Of a stretch of DNA of 64,000 bases, positions 37,851 through 46,635 are shown piece by piece. The notes beneath the pieces are model-generated. The model was given only the letters and a program-made list of their open reading frames with translations. It had not been told where the DNA came from and ran no database searches. Made by a program: the position numbers and the translations under genes. Every line of letters begins with the position of its first letter. The first letter of the stretch is position 1. The DNA comes from Pseudorhodobacter turbinis (GTDB lineage Bacteria > Pseudomonadota > Alphaproteobacteria > Rhodobacterales > Rhodobacteraceae), in assembly GCF_005234135.1 (NCBI RefSeq), contig NZ_CP039964.1, positions 1,927,001 through 1,991,000 on the forward strand, written 5' to 3'.

Positions 37851-39236
37851 ATGGCAAGTTTTGACGTCATCATCATCGGTGCTGGTCCCGGCGGCTACGT
37901 TTGCGCCATCCGCTGTGCACAGCTCGGCCTGAAAACGGCTGTGGTTGAAGGGCGCGAAACGCTGGGCGGCACCTGCTTGAATGTGGGCTGTATTCCGTCC
38001 AAGGCGCTGCTCCACGCGACCCACTCCCTGCATGAGGCAGAGCATAACTTTGCCAAGATGGGCCTGAAGGGCAAGTCGCCCTCGGTCGATTGGGACCAGA
38101 TGAAGGCCTACAAGCAGGAAACTGTTGACGGCAACACCAAGGGCATCGAATTCCTGTTCAAAAAGAACAAGGTAACCTGGCTGAAAGGTTGGGGTTCCAT
38201 CCCTGAGGCGGGCAAGGTCAAGGTCAACGATGAGGTGCATGAAGCCAAAAACATCGTGATCGCTTCGGGTTCAGAGCCGTCCAGCCTGCCGGGCGTCGAG
38301 GTCGATGAAAAGACGGTTGTCACATCGACCGGCGCTTTGGTGTTGAATAAGGTGCCAAAGTCGCTGGTGGTGATCGGGGCTGGCGTGATCGGGCTGGAGA
38401 TGGGTTCGGTCTATGCGCGATTGGGGTCCGAGGTGACGGTGGTGGAATATCTTGACGCCATCACGCCGGGAATGGATGGCGATGTCGCCAAAACCTTCCA
38501 GCGGATTCTGACCAAGCAAGGGATCAAATTCGTACTCGGGGCTGCGGTTCAGGGCGTAACGACCAAAGGCGGCAAGGCCAAGGTTACCTACAAGCTGCGC
38601 AAAGACGATTCCGAGGCGGTTCTGGATGCCGATTGCGTGCTGGTTGCCACGGGGCGCAAGCCGTTCCTCGATGGCCTTGGCCTCGATACGTTGGGCGTAG
38701 AGATGGAGCCACGTGGCCAAATCAAGACCGATCATTTCGCCACCAACATCAAAGGCATCTATGCGATCGGCGATGCGATTGTCGGGCCTATGCTGGCGCA
38801 TAAGGCCGAAGATGAAGGCATGGCGCTGGCCGAGATTCTGGCAGGCAAGGCGGGTCATGTGAACTATGATGTGATCCCCGGTGTGGTCTATACGACGCCA
38901 GAGGTTGCATCGGTTGGCAAAACCGAAGAGCAGCTGAAAGAGGCGGGTCGCGCCTATAAGGTTGGCAAGTTCTCCTTTATGGGGAACGCGCGGGCCAAGG
39001 CGATTTTTCAGGCAGAAGGCTTTGTGAAAATCCTTGCCGACAAAGATACCGACCGCATTCTGGGCGCGCATATCATCGGGCCAATGGCGGGTGATCTGAT
39101 CCATGAGGTGTGCGTTGCGATGGAATTTGGCGCCTCGGCACAGGATCTGGCGCTAACCTGCCATGCGCACCCAACCTACAGTGAGGCGGTGCGCGAAGCT
39201 GCCCTTGCTTGTGGCGATGGGGCGATCCACGCCTAA
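37851..39236 (+). CDS. lpd: Dihydrolipoyl dehydrogenase (E3 of 2-oxoglutarate dehydrogenase)
   Basis: FAD disulfide oxidoreductase that re-oxidises the lipoyl groups of SucB. Start [20 protein letters not shown] (FAD-binding), redox-active disulfide C42/C47 in [19 protein letters not shown] domain [40 protein letters not shown], and the C-terminal [15 protein letters not shown] with the catalytic His-Glu. The 461-residue length is normal. Though separated from sucAB by two small genes, it completes the complex. A terminator follows. Confidence 0.97.
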   Translation: MASFDVIIIGAGPGGYVCAIRCAQLGLKTAVVEGRETLGGTCLNVGCIPSKALLHATHSLHEAEHNFAKMGLKGKSPSVDWDQMKAYKQETVDGNTKGIEFLFKKNKVTWLKGWGSIPEAGKVKVNDEVHEAKNIVIASGSEPSSLPGVEVDEKTVVTSTGALVLNKVPKSLVVIGAGVIGLEMGSVYARLGSEVTVVEYLDAITPGMDGDVAKTFQRILTKQGIKFVLGAAVQGVTTKGGKAKVTYKLRKDDSEAVLDADCVLVATGRKPFLDGLGLDTLGVEMEPRGQIKTDHFATNIKGIYAIGDAIVGPMLAHKAEDEGMALAEILAGKAGHVNYDVIPGVVYTTPEVASVGKTEEQLKEAGRAYKVGKFSFMGNARAKAIFQAEGFVKILADKDTDRILGAHIIGPMAGDLIHEVCVAMEFGASAQDLALTCHAHPTYSEAVREAALACGDGAIHA

Positions 39237-39247
39237 AGGCAATATAA

Positions 39248-39271
39248 GGGGGCCCAATGGCCCCCTTTTTT
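39248..39271 (+). terminator. Terminator between convergent lpd and ecm
   Basis: GGGGGCC (39248-39254), loop CAAT, GGCCCCC (39259-39265), then six T. It follows the lpd stop by about 11 bases; on the other strand its tail meets the ecm stop codon, so it may serve ecm too, though without a good T tract in that direction. Confidence 0.9.
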
Positions 39272-41238
39272 CATTCCGCTGGAACTGGGCTGGGGTCCAC
39301 CAAGACCACGATATCCATCATGATCTTGTTCAGTTCAAAATCTTTGGGCGTATAGACTGCGGCCACGCCCATCTTGCGAAGCGCCTCCGCATCATTTTCG
39401 GGGATGATACCGCCAACGACCAGCGGAATTTCTGCGAGGCCGTGTTCGCGCATCATCTGCAATGTCTCGGTAATCAACGGCAGATGTGATCCCGACAGGA
39501 TCGACAGCCCCACGATATGGGCATCTTGTTCAATTGCAGCGTTCACGATTTCGGATGGTGTCAGGCGGATACCCTCATAGTGAATGTCCATGCCGCAATC
39601 ACGCGCACGTGCGGCGATTTGCTCGGCCCCGTTTGAATGGCCATCAAGCCCGGGTTTACCCACCAGAAACTTCAAGGGCCGCCCCAGTTTCGATGAAACC
39701 GCTTGCACGGCCTCGCGGATCGGTTCCAACCCTTCGGTACGGTTCGATGGGCTTTGTGAAACGCCCGTTGGCGCGCGATATTCGCCAAAAGCCGCGCGGA
39801 TCGTGGCTCCCCATTCGCCGGTCGTCACCCCTGCTTTCGCGCAAGCAATAGAGGGGGGCATGATATTGGCGCCACTCTGCGCGGCACTGCGCAGCGCAGC
39901 AAGAGCGGCCTCGATGGCCGCCGCGCTGCGGGCTGTTTTCCATTCGGCCAGCCGTTCCAGCTGATCCGCCTCGGCCTCTGGATCGGCGGCCATAATCGAA
40001 CCGTCCCCTGCCGTTAGCGGGCTTGGGGTGGTCTCGGTCCAGCGGTTTACGCCGACGACGGTGGTCTCGCCGGTCTCAATCCGGCCAATGCGCTCTGCGT
40101 TCGCCTCAACCAACCGCCCCTTCATATAGCCGATCGCCGCCACGGCCCCGCCCATATCGTCGATGCGGGCCAGCTCCTCACGCGCGCCTTCTTTCAAGGC
40201 CTCTACCTTGCGGTCCACGGCGGGGTTGCCGTCAAACAGGTCGTCGTACTCCAGCAGATCGGATTCGTACGCCAGAATCTGCTGCATCCGAAGCGACCAT
40301 TGCTGATCCCAAGGGCGCGGCAGGCCAAGCGCCTCATTCCATGCAGGCAGCTGCACGGCGCGCGCGCGGGCCTTTTTGGAAAGCGTGACGGCCAGCGCCT
40401 CAATCAAAATCCGGTAGACGTTGTTTTCGGGCTGCTGCTCGGTCAAGCCCAGCGAGTTGACCTGCACGCCATAGCGGAACCGGCGATATTTCGCATCCTG
40501 CACACCATAGCGGGTCAGGCAAATCTCATCCCAAAGGTCAACAAAGGCGCGCATTTTGCACATCTCGGTGATGAAGCGGATGCCTGCGTTCACAAAGAAG
40601 GATATGCGGCCGACCATATTTGGAAAATCATCCGCCGACACTTTGCCCTTCAGGTCATCCAGCACCGCACAGGCCGTGGCCAGCGCAAAGGCCAGTTCCT
40701 GCTCTGGCGTCGCCCCCGCTTCTTGCAGGTGATAAGAGCAGATGTTCATTGGGTTCCATTTTGGCAGATGTTTCTGCGTATAGGCGGCCACATCGGTGAT
40801 CATCCGCAAGCTGGGTGCGGGCGGGCAGATATAGGTGCCACGCGACAGATACTCTTTGATGATGTCATTTTGCACGGTGCCGTTCAGCTTGGATATATCC
40901 GCGCCCTGTTCCTCGGCCGCCGCGATATAAAGCGACAAAAGCCACGGTGCGGTGGAATTGATCGTCATCGAGGTATTCATCTGTTCCAGCGGGATATTCG
41001 CAAACAACGCCCGCATGTCGCCCAGATGAGAGATGGGGACGCCTACCTTGCCCACTTCGCCGCGTGCCAGCTCATGGTCGGAATCATATCCGGTTTGCGT
41101 GGGCAGGTCGAAGGCGACCGAAAGCCCGGTTTGCCCCTTGGCAAGGTTCCCGCGATAAAGCGCATTGGAGGCCTTGGCCGTAGAGTGGCCTGCATAGGTC
41201 CGAAACAGCCAGGGCTTGTCTTTGGTCGGGGCGGTCAT
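39271..41238 (-). CDS. ecm: Ethylmalonyl-CoA mutase (MeaA-like), coenzyme B12-dependent
   Basis: Converts (2R)-ethylmalonyl-CoA to (2S)-methylsuccinyl-CoA, the defining rearrangement of the ethylmalonyl-CoA pathway. A 655-residue fusion of the mutase barrel (KPWLFRTYAGHSTAKASNALY, GLSVAFDLPTQTGYDSDH, CSYHLQEAGATPEQELAF) and a C-terminal B12-binding domain with VGKPGLDGHSNGAEQ (cobalt-ligand DxHxxG) and GLSILSGSHLPL. The start KDKPWLFRTYAGHSTA is that of Ecm rather than methylmalonyl-CoA mutase. Divergent from ccr, the preceding enzyme of the pathway. Confidence 0.95.
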   Translation of the reverse strand: MTAPTKDKPWLFRTYAGHSTAKASNALYRGNLAKGQTGLSVAFDLPTQTGYDSDHELARGEVGKVGVPISHLGDMRALFANIPLEQMNTSMTINSTAPWLLSLYIAAAEEQGADISKLNGTVQNDIIKEYLSRGTYICPPAPSLRMITDVAAYTQKHLPKWNPMNICSYHLQEAGATPEQELAFALATACAVLDDLKGKVSADDFPNMVGRISFFVNAGIRFITEMCKMRAFVDLWDEICLTRYGVQDAKYRRFRYGVQVNSLGLTEQQPENNVYRILIEALAVTLSKKARARAVQLPAWNEALGLPRPWDQQWSLRMQQILAYESDLLEYDDLFDGNPAVDRKVEALKEGAREELARIDDMGGAVAAIGYMKGRLVEANAERIGRIETGETTVVGVNRWTETTPSPLTAGDGSIMAADPEAEADQLERLAEWKTARSAAAIEAALAALRSAAQSGANIMPPSIACAKAGVTTGEWGATIRAAFGEYRAPTGVSQSPSNRTEGLEPIREAVQAVSSKLGRPLKFLVGKPGLDGHSNGAEQIAARARDCGMDIHYEGIRLTPSEIVNAAIEQDAHIVGLSILSGSHLPLITETLQMMREHGLAEIPLVVGGIIPENDAEALRKMGVAAVYTPKDFELNKIMMDIVVLVDPSPVPAE

Positions 41239-41584
41239 AGGGCCTCCTTAAATCTTGCGCGCAATTTTATTACCTAGAAGGATTGATAAGCGACATATTG
41301 CGTCATTGTCAATTCGCCGCAGCGCAGCAGTGTGAATTTGACCGGTTGCTTTGCGATTTTGCAGGATGATGCCTCGGCTGAAAACCCAAGCCTGTCTTGT
41401 GCAGGTGGGGCTTGATGGGTTTCGCACGCGTTGGTTTTTGCAAAAGAACGTGCTGCAACGCGGCGGACATAAAATTACAAAATAGGGCCGTTTGGCATTG
41501 CAATATTGCGTCAGTCCTTTTATCTCTTGCCCCAAGGCCGCGCGATTCTGCGACGCGGCATGATCACGCCAAAAGGAGGCCCGC
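41239..41584. promoter_or_regulatory. Divergent ecm/ccr control region with repeated TTGC/GCAA elements
   Basis: 346 bases with no gene. ATATTGCGTCA occurs twice (about 41296-41306 and 41503-41513). TTGC/TGCAA elements cluster around 41351-41363 (TTGCGATTTTGCA), 41436-41460 (TTTTTGCAAAAG, TGCTGCAACG) and 41497-41510 (CATTGCAATATTGCG). RamB/PccR-type regulators of acyl-CoA pathways are known to bind TTTGCAAA-like motifs, so these are candidate sites; the spacing is irregular and I could not test significance. Confidence 0.45.
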
Positions 41585-42877
41585 ATGGCACTGGATACGC
41601 AGCACGATATCGTTGCCTATGATGCACCGAAAAAGGACCTTTACGAAGTCGGTGAAATGCCGCCCTTGGGCTATGTGCCAAAGCAGATGTATGCTTGGAC
41701 CATCCGTCGCGAACGCCACGGCGATCCTGACAAGGCAATGCTGGTCGAAACGGTCGACACCCCCAAGATCGACAGCCACGAAGTGCTGGTTCTGGTGATG
41801 GCTGCCGGTGTGAATTACAACGGGGTCTGGGCCGCGTTGGGCAAGCCGATCAGCCCGTTTGACGGCCACAAGCAGCCATACCACATTGCCGGGTCCGATG
41901 CGGCAGGCATCATTTGGGCCGTGGGTGACAAGGTGAAACGCTGGAAAGTCGGCGACGAAGTGGTGATCCACTGCAATCAGGACGACGGCGATGATGAAGA
42001 GTGCAACGGCGGTGATCCGATGTTCTCGACCAGTCAGCGGATCTGGGGATATGAGACGCCAGACGGCTCTTTTGCGCAGTTCACCAACGTGCAGGCGCAA
42101 CAGTTGATGCCGCGCCCCAAGCATCTGACATGGGAGGAAAGCGCTTGCTATACGCTGACCCTCGCCACCGCCTACCGGATGCTGTTTGGCCATGAGCCGC
42201 ATGATTTGAAACCGGGCCAGAACGTGCTGGTTTGGGGCGCTTCGGGGGGGCTCGGCTCCTTTGCGATCCAGTTGATCAACGCGGCGGGGGGCAACGCGAT
42301 TGGCGTGATCTCGGAAGAGGACAAGCGAGAGTTTGTGATGGGGCTTGGCGCGAAGGGCGTTATCAACCGCAAGGATTTCACCTGCTGGGGCCAGCTGCCC
42401 ACGGTGAACACGCCCGAGTATAAGGAGTGGTTCACCGAGGCGCGCAAATTCGGCAAGGCGATCTGGGATATCACCGGCAAGGGCAATAACGTCGATATGG
42501 TGTTCGAGCATCCGGGCGAGGCGACTTTCCCCGTGTCGACGCTGGTTTGCAAAAAAGGCGGTATGGTGGTTATCTGTGCGGGCACCAGCGGCTTTAACTG
42601 CACCTTTGATGTGCGCTATTTGTGGATGCACCAAAAACGTGTGCAGGGCAGCCATTTCGCGCATCTCAAGCAGGCATCCTCGGCCAATAAGCTGATGCTG
42701 GAACGGCGGCTGGATCCTTGCATGTCCGAGGTCTTCCCTTGGGAGGATATTCCGGCGGCCCATATGAAAATGCTGCGCAATCAGCATAAGCCGGGCAACA
42801 TGTCGGTGCTGGTGCAGGCACCCCGTACGGGCCTGCGCACCTTTGAAGATACCCTTGAGGCAAGCAAAAACCGCTAA
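41585..42877 (+). CDS. ccr: Crotonyl-CoA carboxylase/reductase
   Basis: NADPH-dependent reductive carboxylation of crotonyl-CoA to (2S)-ethylmalonyl-CoA, the key step of acetyl-CoA assimilation by the ethylmalonyl-CoA pathway. A 430-residue MDR-superfamily protein with the typical start KDLYEVGEMPPLGYVPKQMY, the lid GVNYNGVWAALGKPISPFDGHKQPYHIAGSD, the NADPH motif VLVWGASGGLGSFAIQL, and HPGEATFPVSTLVCKKGGMVV. GGAGG precedes the ATG. A strong terminator follows. Confidence 0.97.
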   Translation: MALDTQHDIVAYDAPKKDLYEVGEMPPLGYVPKQMYAWTIRRERHGDPDKAMLVETVDTPKIDSHEVLVLVMAAGVNYNGVWAALGKPISPFDGHKQPYHIAGSDAAGIIWAVGDKVKRWKVGDEVVIHCNQDDGDDEECNGGDPMFSTSQRIWGYETPDGSFAQFTNVQAQQLMPRPKHLTWEESACYTLTLATAYRMLFGHEPHDLKPGQNVLVWGASGGLGSFAIQLINAAGGNAIGVISEEDKREFVMGLGAKGVINRKDFTCWGQLPTVNTPEYKEWFTEARKFGKAIWDITGKGNNVDMVFEHPGEATFPVSTLVCKKGGMVVICAGTSGFNCTFDVRYLWMHQKRVQGSHFAHLKQASSANKLMLERRLDPCMSEVFPWEDIPAAHMKMLRNQHKPGNMSVLVQAPRTGLRTFEDTLEASKNR

Positions 42878-42899
42878 TTAGTGATTTATTAATTAAGAT

Positions 42900-42936
42900 A
42901 GCCGCGACTTCCATTATGGAAGCGCGGCTTTTTTTT
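42900..42936 (+). terminator. Terminator after ccr
   Basis: AGCCGCGACTTCC (42900-42912), short loop, GGAAGCGCGGCT (42918-42929) with one bulge, then a run of eight T. It lies about 25 bases after the ccr stop. Confidence 0.9.
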
Positions 42937-43051
42937 GCTTGCGCAGGGGGGGCCTTATTGTGGTTACTATTTATTGACGGATGGGTGATTAGTGTTGGGA
43001 GAGCCGCCTACGTCTTGGGTGACAATTTCAACGTCTTACATTGGGGGCGCA

Positions 43052-43252
43052 ATGCGCCATGATTGGATCTTTGACGTATTGGCCGATCTGCAGGTCTATG
43101 CGAGTGAAAACGACCTTCCCGCCCTTGCGGCGCAGGTTGTAACGGCATTGCAGATAGCAGAGCTTGAAATCGGTGCGGAGGCTGGGCAAGCGCCGCCAGC
43201 ATTGGATGTCGTGGCTGCGGTCATTGCTGAAAAGCGGCGTCGCGCGCATTAA
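43052..43252 (+). CDS. Small hypothetical protein
   Basis: A 66-residue mainly helical protein (MRHDWIFDVLADLQVYASEN, DLPALAAQVVTALQIAELEI), with a polar C-terminus AEKRRRAH. GGGGGC lies a few bases upstream of ATG 43052; a longer frame from 42992 has no ribosome site. It is similar in style to small cytosolic proteins common in roseobacters, but I cannot name a family. It precedes the helicase gene by about 80 bases. Confidence 0.65.
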   Translation: MRHDWIFDVLADLQVYASENDLPALAAQVVTALQIAELEIGAEAGQAPPALDVVAAVIAEKRRRAH

Positions 43253-43330
43253 TACGATTTTCGCTGTGGCCGGTGTGAAAACCTGCCTTGCTCGCTGGTC
43301 TTGGCGTGCGGGCGCAGCTATGGTCGCGTG

Positions 43331-44854
43331 ATGGAAAATACCGCGCTGACATTCTCCGACGATCAGGCAGAGGCTTGGGACAGGCTTTCCGACCAGCTTC
43401 GGGGGATGGGCATTGATCTGCAAGGCGAAGTGCTTGTTCCCGCGATGGAGGGCAAGGCCAGTGTCACGGCCGTGATCGGCAAGGCGGGGTCGGGTAAAAC
43501 CATGCTTTTGGCCAGCCTTTATAAGGCGATGGTCGCGGCGGGCGTGGATATCGTCTCGGGCGATTATGAGGGTAAAAAGCGCAAGGACCGTCGCACGTTG
43601 GCCATTCTGGCGCCAACGAATAAGGCCGCATCGGTGTTGCGGTTGCGCGGGGTGCCTGCGACCACGATCCACCGTATTCTTTATACCCCGCTCTATGATC
43701 CGGAATACGAAAAGATTGCTGAATGGCTGGCAGGCAACGGCCCAAGACCCGAGGTGGAGGGGCTGAGTGAGCTGGCGTTGGACCGCGCAAAGGCGTTTTA
43801 CGATACGGTTGCTTCTATTCCCGGTGCCTTGGCGGCGGCCGGCCTGCGTGGGTCCGATTTCATCAAGGGCTGGAAACGGCGCGAAGAGCCGCTGGATGTG
43901 GGCTTCGTTGATGAATCCTCGATGCTCGACCAACGCCAGTTCGATGACCTGCGTGAGATTTTTCCAACATTGGTGCTGTTTGGCGATCCGGCACAGCTTG
44001 CCCCCGTTGGCAACTCCGGTGAGATGGTCTTTGATAAACTCGGCGCGACACGGCGGTTGGAGCTGAGCCGTATCCACCGCCAAACTGCGGGCAACCCGAT
44101 CCTTGATCTGGCCCATGCTTTGGCGGACCCCGATCTGACCTTTGAGGCTTTTGAGCGGATGGTCGAAGAGGCCGCCGCCCGCGATCCGCGTGTCGAGGTG
44201 GCACAGCGTGTGGACAGTGATCTGATGGCGCGCTCTCCGGTTCTGGTGTGGCGCAATGCAACGCGCATCCGCCTGATAACCGCCTTTCGTGCCGCCCATA
44301 GCGCGCCGGAATTTGCGCTGATCCCCGGTGAGCCGCTGATCTGCGACGGGATTGAGCTGCCGGTGAAACACCGCAAGAAACGCATTGATCTGGAGGCGCG
44401 GGGCCTGATTAAGGGCGCTCAGGTGATCTATATGGGGCCGGGCAACCGTGACGGCTTTGCCCGCCTGCATGTGGTCGGCGCAGAGGAGCCGCAGGTCTCG
44501 GCCGCCAGCATCATCAAGATCGAAAAGCCGGATGAGGAGGAGCCGTTTATCCCCTCGGCCGCCACGATGGGGGCTGCGTTTTTGCACGGGGCAGCGGTGA
44601 CCATCCATAAGGCGCAGGGCAGCCAGTGGGATACCGTACAGGTGTTTGCGCCCGATCTATGGGCCGCTGCAAAAGCGGGCCGCACCGAGGCCGGGGTGCC
44701 TTTGTGGAAACGTTTGGCCTATGTTGCGATCACCCGCGCACAAAACCGGCTGCTTTGGGTGGTGCGAAACCGCTTGGCCCGTCCCGTAGGGGTATTGGGC
44801 GTATCGGATCTGTCCGCCAAACCCGCGCCGTTGAAATTGCAAGCAGAGGAATAG
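43331..44854 (+). CDS. RecD-like ATP-dependent DNA helicase (superfamily 1)
   Basis: A 507-residue SF1B-type helicase. Walker A is AVIGKAGSGKTMLLASLY (about residues 47-64), motif Ia ILAPTNKAASVLR, Walker B GFVDESSMLDQRQFDDL, motif III LFGDPAQLAPVGNSGEM, and the C-terminal UvrD_C_2 block VTIHKAQGSQWDTVQVF with LAYVAITRAQNRLLWVV. It is shorter than RecD or RecD2 and probably acts alone in repair or replication-fork processing; its specific role is unknown. Start chosen at ATG 43331, where the conserved part MENTALTFSDDQAEAWD begins. Confidence 0.9.
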   Translation: MENTALTFSDDQAEAWDRLSDQLRGMGIDLQGEVLVPAMEGKASVTAVIGKAGSGKTMLLASLYKAMVAAGVDIVSGDYEGKKRKDRRTLAILAPTNKAASVLRLRGVPATTIHRILYTPLYDPEYEKIAEWLAGNGPRPEVEGLSELALDRAKAFYDTVASIPGALAAAGLRGSDFIKGWKRREEPLDVGFVDESSMLDQRQFDDLREIFPTLVLFGDPAQLAPVGNSGEMVFDKLGATRRLELSRIHRQTAGNPILDLAHALADPDLTFEAFERMVEEAAARDPRVEVAQRVDSDLMARSPVLVWRNATRIRLITAFRAAHSAPEFALIPGEPLICDGIELPVKHRKKRIDLEARGLIKGAQVIYMGPGNRDGFARLHVVGAEEPQVSAASIIKIEKPDEEEPFIPSAATMGAAFLHGAAVTIHKAQGSQWDTVQVFAPDLWAAAKAGRTEAGVPLWKRLAYVAITRAQNRLLWVVRNRLARPVGVLGVSDLSAKPAPLKLQAEE

Positions 44855-44884
44855 GGCTACCGTTGGCCCAGATAGGAGAATGTT

Positions 44885-45121
44885 ATGACCGCCGTTTTTG
44901 TCCAGTTTCGTTGCACCCCCGGCAAGACCTATGAGGTGGCCGATGCGATCTATGACCGTGAGGTGGTGTCAGAGCTGTTTTCCACCAGTGGCGAATATGA
45001 CCTGATCGCCAAGATCTATATCCCTGACGGTCAGGATGTGGGACATTACCTGTCCAAGGCCTTGTTCGACATTCCGGGCATCGTGCGCACCCTAACCACG
45101 ATGACCTTCAAGGCGTTCTAA
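44885..45121 (+). CDS. Stand-alone Lrp/AsnC ligand-binding (RAM) domain protein
   Basis: A 78-residue protein consisting only of the AsnC-type effector domain ([20 protein letters not shown] ... [20 protein letters not shown] ... [16 protein letters not shown]) with no DNA-binding helix-turn-helix. Such SraA-like proteins are thought to form dimers or octamers and bind amino acids, or modulate full-length Lrp proteins. GGAG lies six bases before the ATG. Its stop codon overlaps the end of convergent pyrD. Confidence 0.9.
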   Translation: MTAVFVQFRCTPGKTYEVADAIYDREVVSELFSTSGEYDLIAKIYIPDGQDVGHYLSKALFDIPGIVRTLTTMTFKAF

Positions 45122-46176
45122 AGCCAGCTTTCGCGCGCTGTCCCTACGGCGTCATTGATGCTGCTGTGACCATCACGTTGCAGCAGCGCATCAAGACCTT
45201 GCGCGATCTCACCCGCGATGCTGATCCCTTGATAAACCATCGCCGTATAAAGCTGCACCGCCGATGCGCCGGCGCGGATCTTGGCATAGGCCTGATCTGC
45301 ATTGCTGATCCCGCCAACCCCGACCAAGGGGATCTTGCCCTCGGTCAGCTTGGACAATTGCGCCAGAATACGGGTGGAGCGTTCAAAGAGCGGCGCCCCC
45401 GACAGCCCGCCGGCCTCATGCGCATGGGCGCTTTGCAAGCCTTCGCGCGACAGGGTGGTATTGGTTGCGATGATGCCGGAAATGCCGGTGGTCAGCGCAA
45501 CCTCGGCGATCTGTGCCAGCTCATCCGGGGTCAGGTCCGGCGCGATTTTCAGGAACACGGGGATCGGGGTTGCAAGACCCGCACGCACCTCCATCACACC
45601 GGCCAAAAGGCCCGTCAGCGCCGCCGCCCCCTGCAGGTCTCGCAGCTTTTCGGTGTTGGGCGAAGAGACATTGACCGTTGCAAAATCGGCATGCGGCCCG
45701 CAATGCGCCAGCACTTTTGCGAAATCGGCAGCGCGGTCATCCGAGGTTTTATTTGCGCCAAGGTTGAGGCCGACCGGCACCCCTTTGGGACGTGCGGCCA
45801 GACGCTTTGCGATCGGCCCCATCCCTTGGTTGTTAAAGCCGAAACGGTTGATGGCGGCGCGGTCCTCGGTCAGGCGGAACAGGCGCGGTTTGGGGTTGCC
45901 GGGCTGGGGAAGGGGGGTTGCGGCCCCCACCTCCAGCCAGCCAAAACCCGCGCGCATCAGGGCGGGCAGACTTTCTGCATTTTTGTCATAGCCCGCCGCA
46001 AGACCCACCGGGTTCGGCAAGGCCATGCCCGCCAACGTGGTCTGCAATCGCGGTGACGTAAACGGCCCCGGTGTCGGCACCAATCCGGCACGCAGCGCCA
46101 AAAGCGAAAGCGTATGCGCACGTTCGGGATCAAGCAGATGCAGGGATTTGAGCGCGATCCGTTCCAGTGGTGTCAT
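45118..46176 (-). CDS. pyrD: Dihydroorotate dehydrogenase (quinone)
   Basis: Class 2 enzyme of pyrimidine biosynthesis: oxidises dihydroorotate to orotate with FMN and passes electrons to quinone at the inner membrane. About 352 residues with the N-terminal membrane-associated helix [80 protein letters not shown] (catalytic Ser region), [11 protein letters not shown] and [23 protein letters not shown] 46176 overlaps the stop of the DUF952 gene (ATGA), which fixes the start; the open frame continues upstream without coding character. Confidence 0.96.
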   Translation of the reverse strand: MTPLERIALKSLHLLDPERAHTLSLLALRAGLVPTPGPFTSPRLQTTLAGMALPNPVGLAAGYDKNAESLPALMRAGFGWLEVGAATPLPQPGNPKPRLFRLTEDRAAINRFGFNNQGMGPIAKRLAARPKGVPVGLNLGANKTSDDRAADFAKVLAHCGPHADFATVNVSSPNTEKLRDLQGAAALTGLLAGVMEVRAGLATPIPVFLKIAPDLTPDELAQIAEVALTTGISGIIATNTTLSREGLQSAHAHEAGGLSGAPLFERSTRILAQLSKLTEGKIPLVGVGGISNADQAYAKIRAGASAVQLYTAMVYQGISIAGEIAQGLDALLQRDGHSSINDAVGTARESWL

Positions 46177-46529
46177 GATTTGCCCCCGGCAAACATATGG
46201 CCTTCGGGGAAAATATGGCCCGACGCGCCCAGTGGCAGCGCCTTGTCCCACAGCACATCCGTCATGCGCAGATTGCGATAAAGGTGCGGAAACAGCGCCC
46301 CCGCACGCGCAGGTTCCCACTTCAGGTCATCACCCAAACTATCGGACTCGATCGCAAGCAAAACCAGATCGGACTGATCGGCGAAATGCTTGGCGGCCGT
46401 TTCGGCGGCCTGAGCGGCGGTGGAGAAATGCACATAACCATCGATCAGGTCAATCGGTGCGCCAGCGGTTTCGCCCGCAGCTTGTAAGGCGTTCCATTCA
46501 GCGCGGCGGAGGATTTTGAATATAAGCAT
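46173..46529 (-). CDS. DUF952 family protein
   Basis: A 118-residue protein starting [20 protein letters not shown], with the family motif [20 protein letters not shown] and [30 protein letters not shown]952 proteins are small cytosolic proteins related in fold to ADP-ribosyltransferase-like domains, without a settled function. It is coupled to pyrD by a 4-base overlap, an arrangement I recall as common in rhodobacters. The longer upstream frame is not used: ATG 46529 begins the conserved region. Confidence 0.88.
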   Translation of the reverse strand: MLIFKILRRAEWNALQAAGETAGAPIDLIDGYVHFSTAAQAAETAAKHFADQSDLVLLAIESDSLGDDLKWEPARAGALFPHLYRNLRMTDVLWDKALPLGASGHIFPEGHMFAGGKS

Positions 46530-46635
46530 GGCTGCGTTCATGCACTGCCGCGAAATCAGCGTCAAGGCGCGGAAGGCTTTGACAGAAGGGGATGCGGGCG
46601 TAAAGATACGGGCATAAACCGATAGGAGTACGGCT

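Noticed and set aside
41239-41584. Cobalamin riboswitch before B12-dependent ecm
   Set aside because: I looked for a B12-box-like conserved core and saw none.
43028-44608. 526-codon minus-strand frame over the helicase gene
   Set aside because: Helicase motifs on the plus strand are unambiguous; the mirror frame has no recognisable domain.
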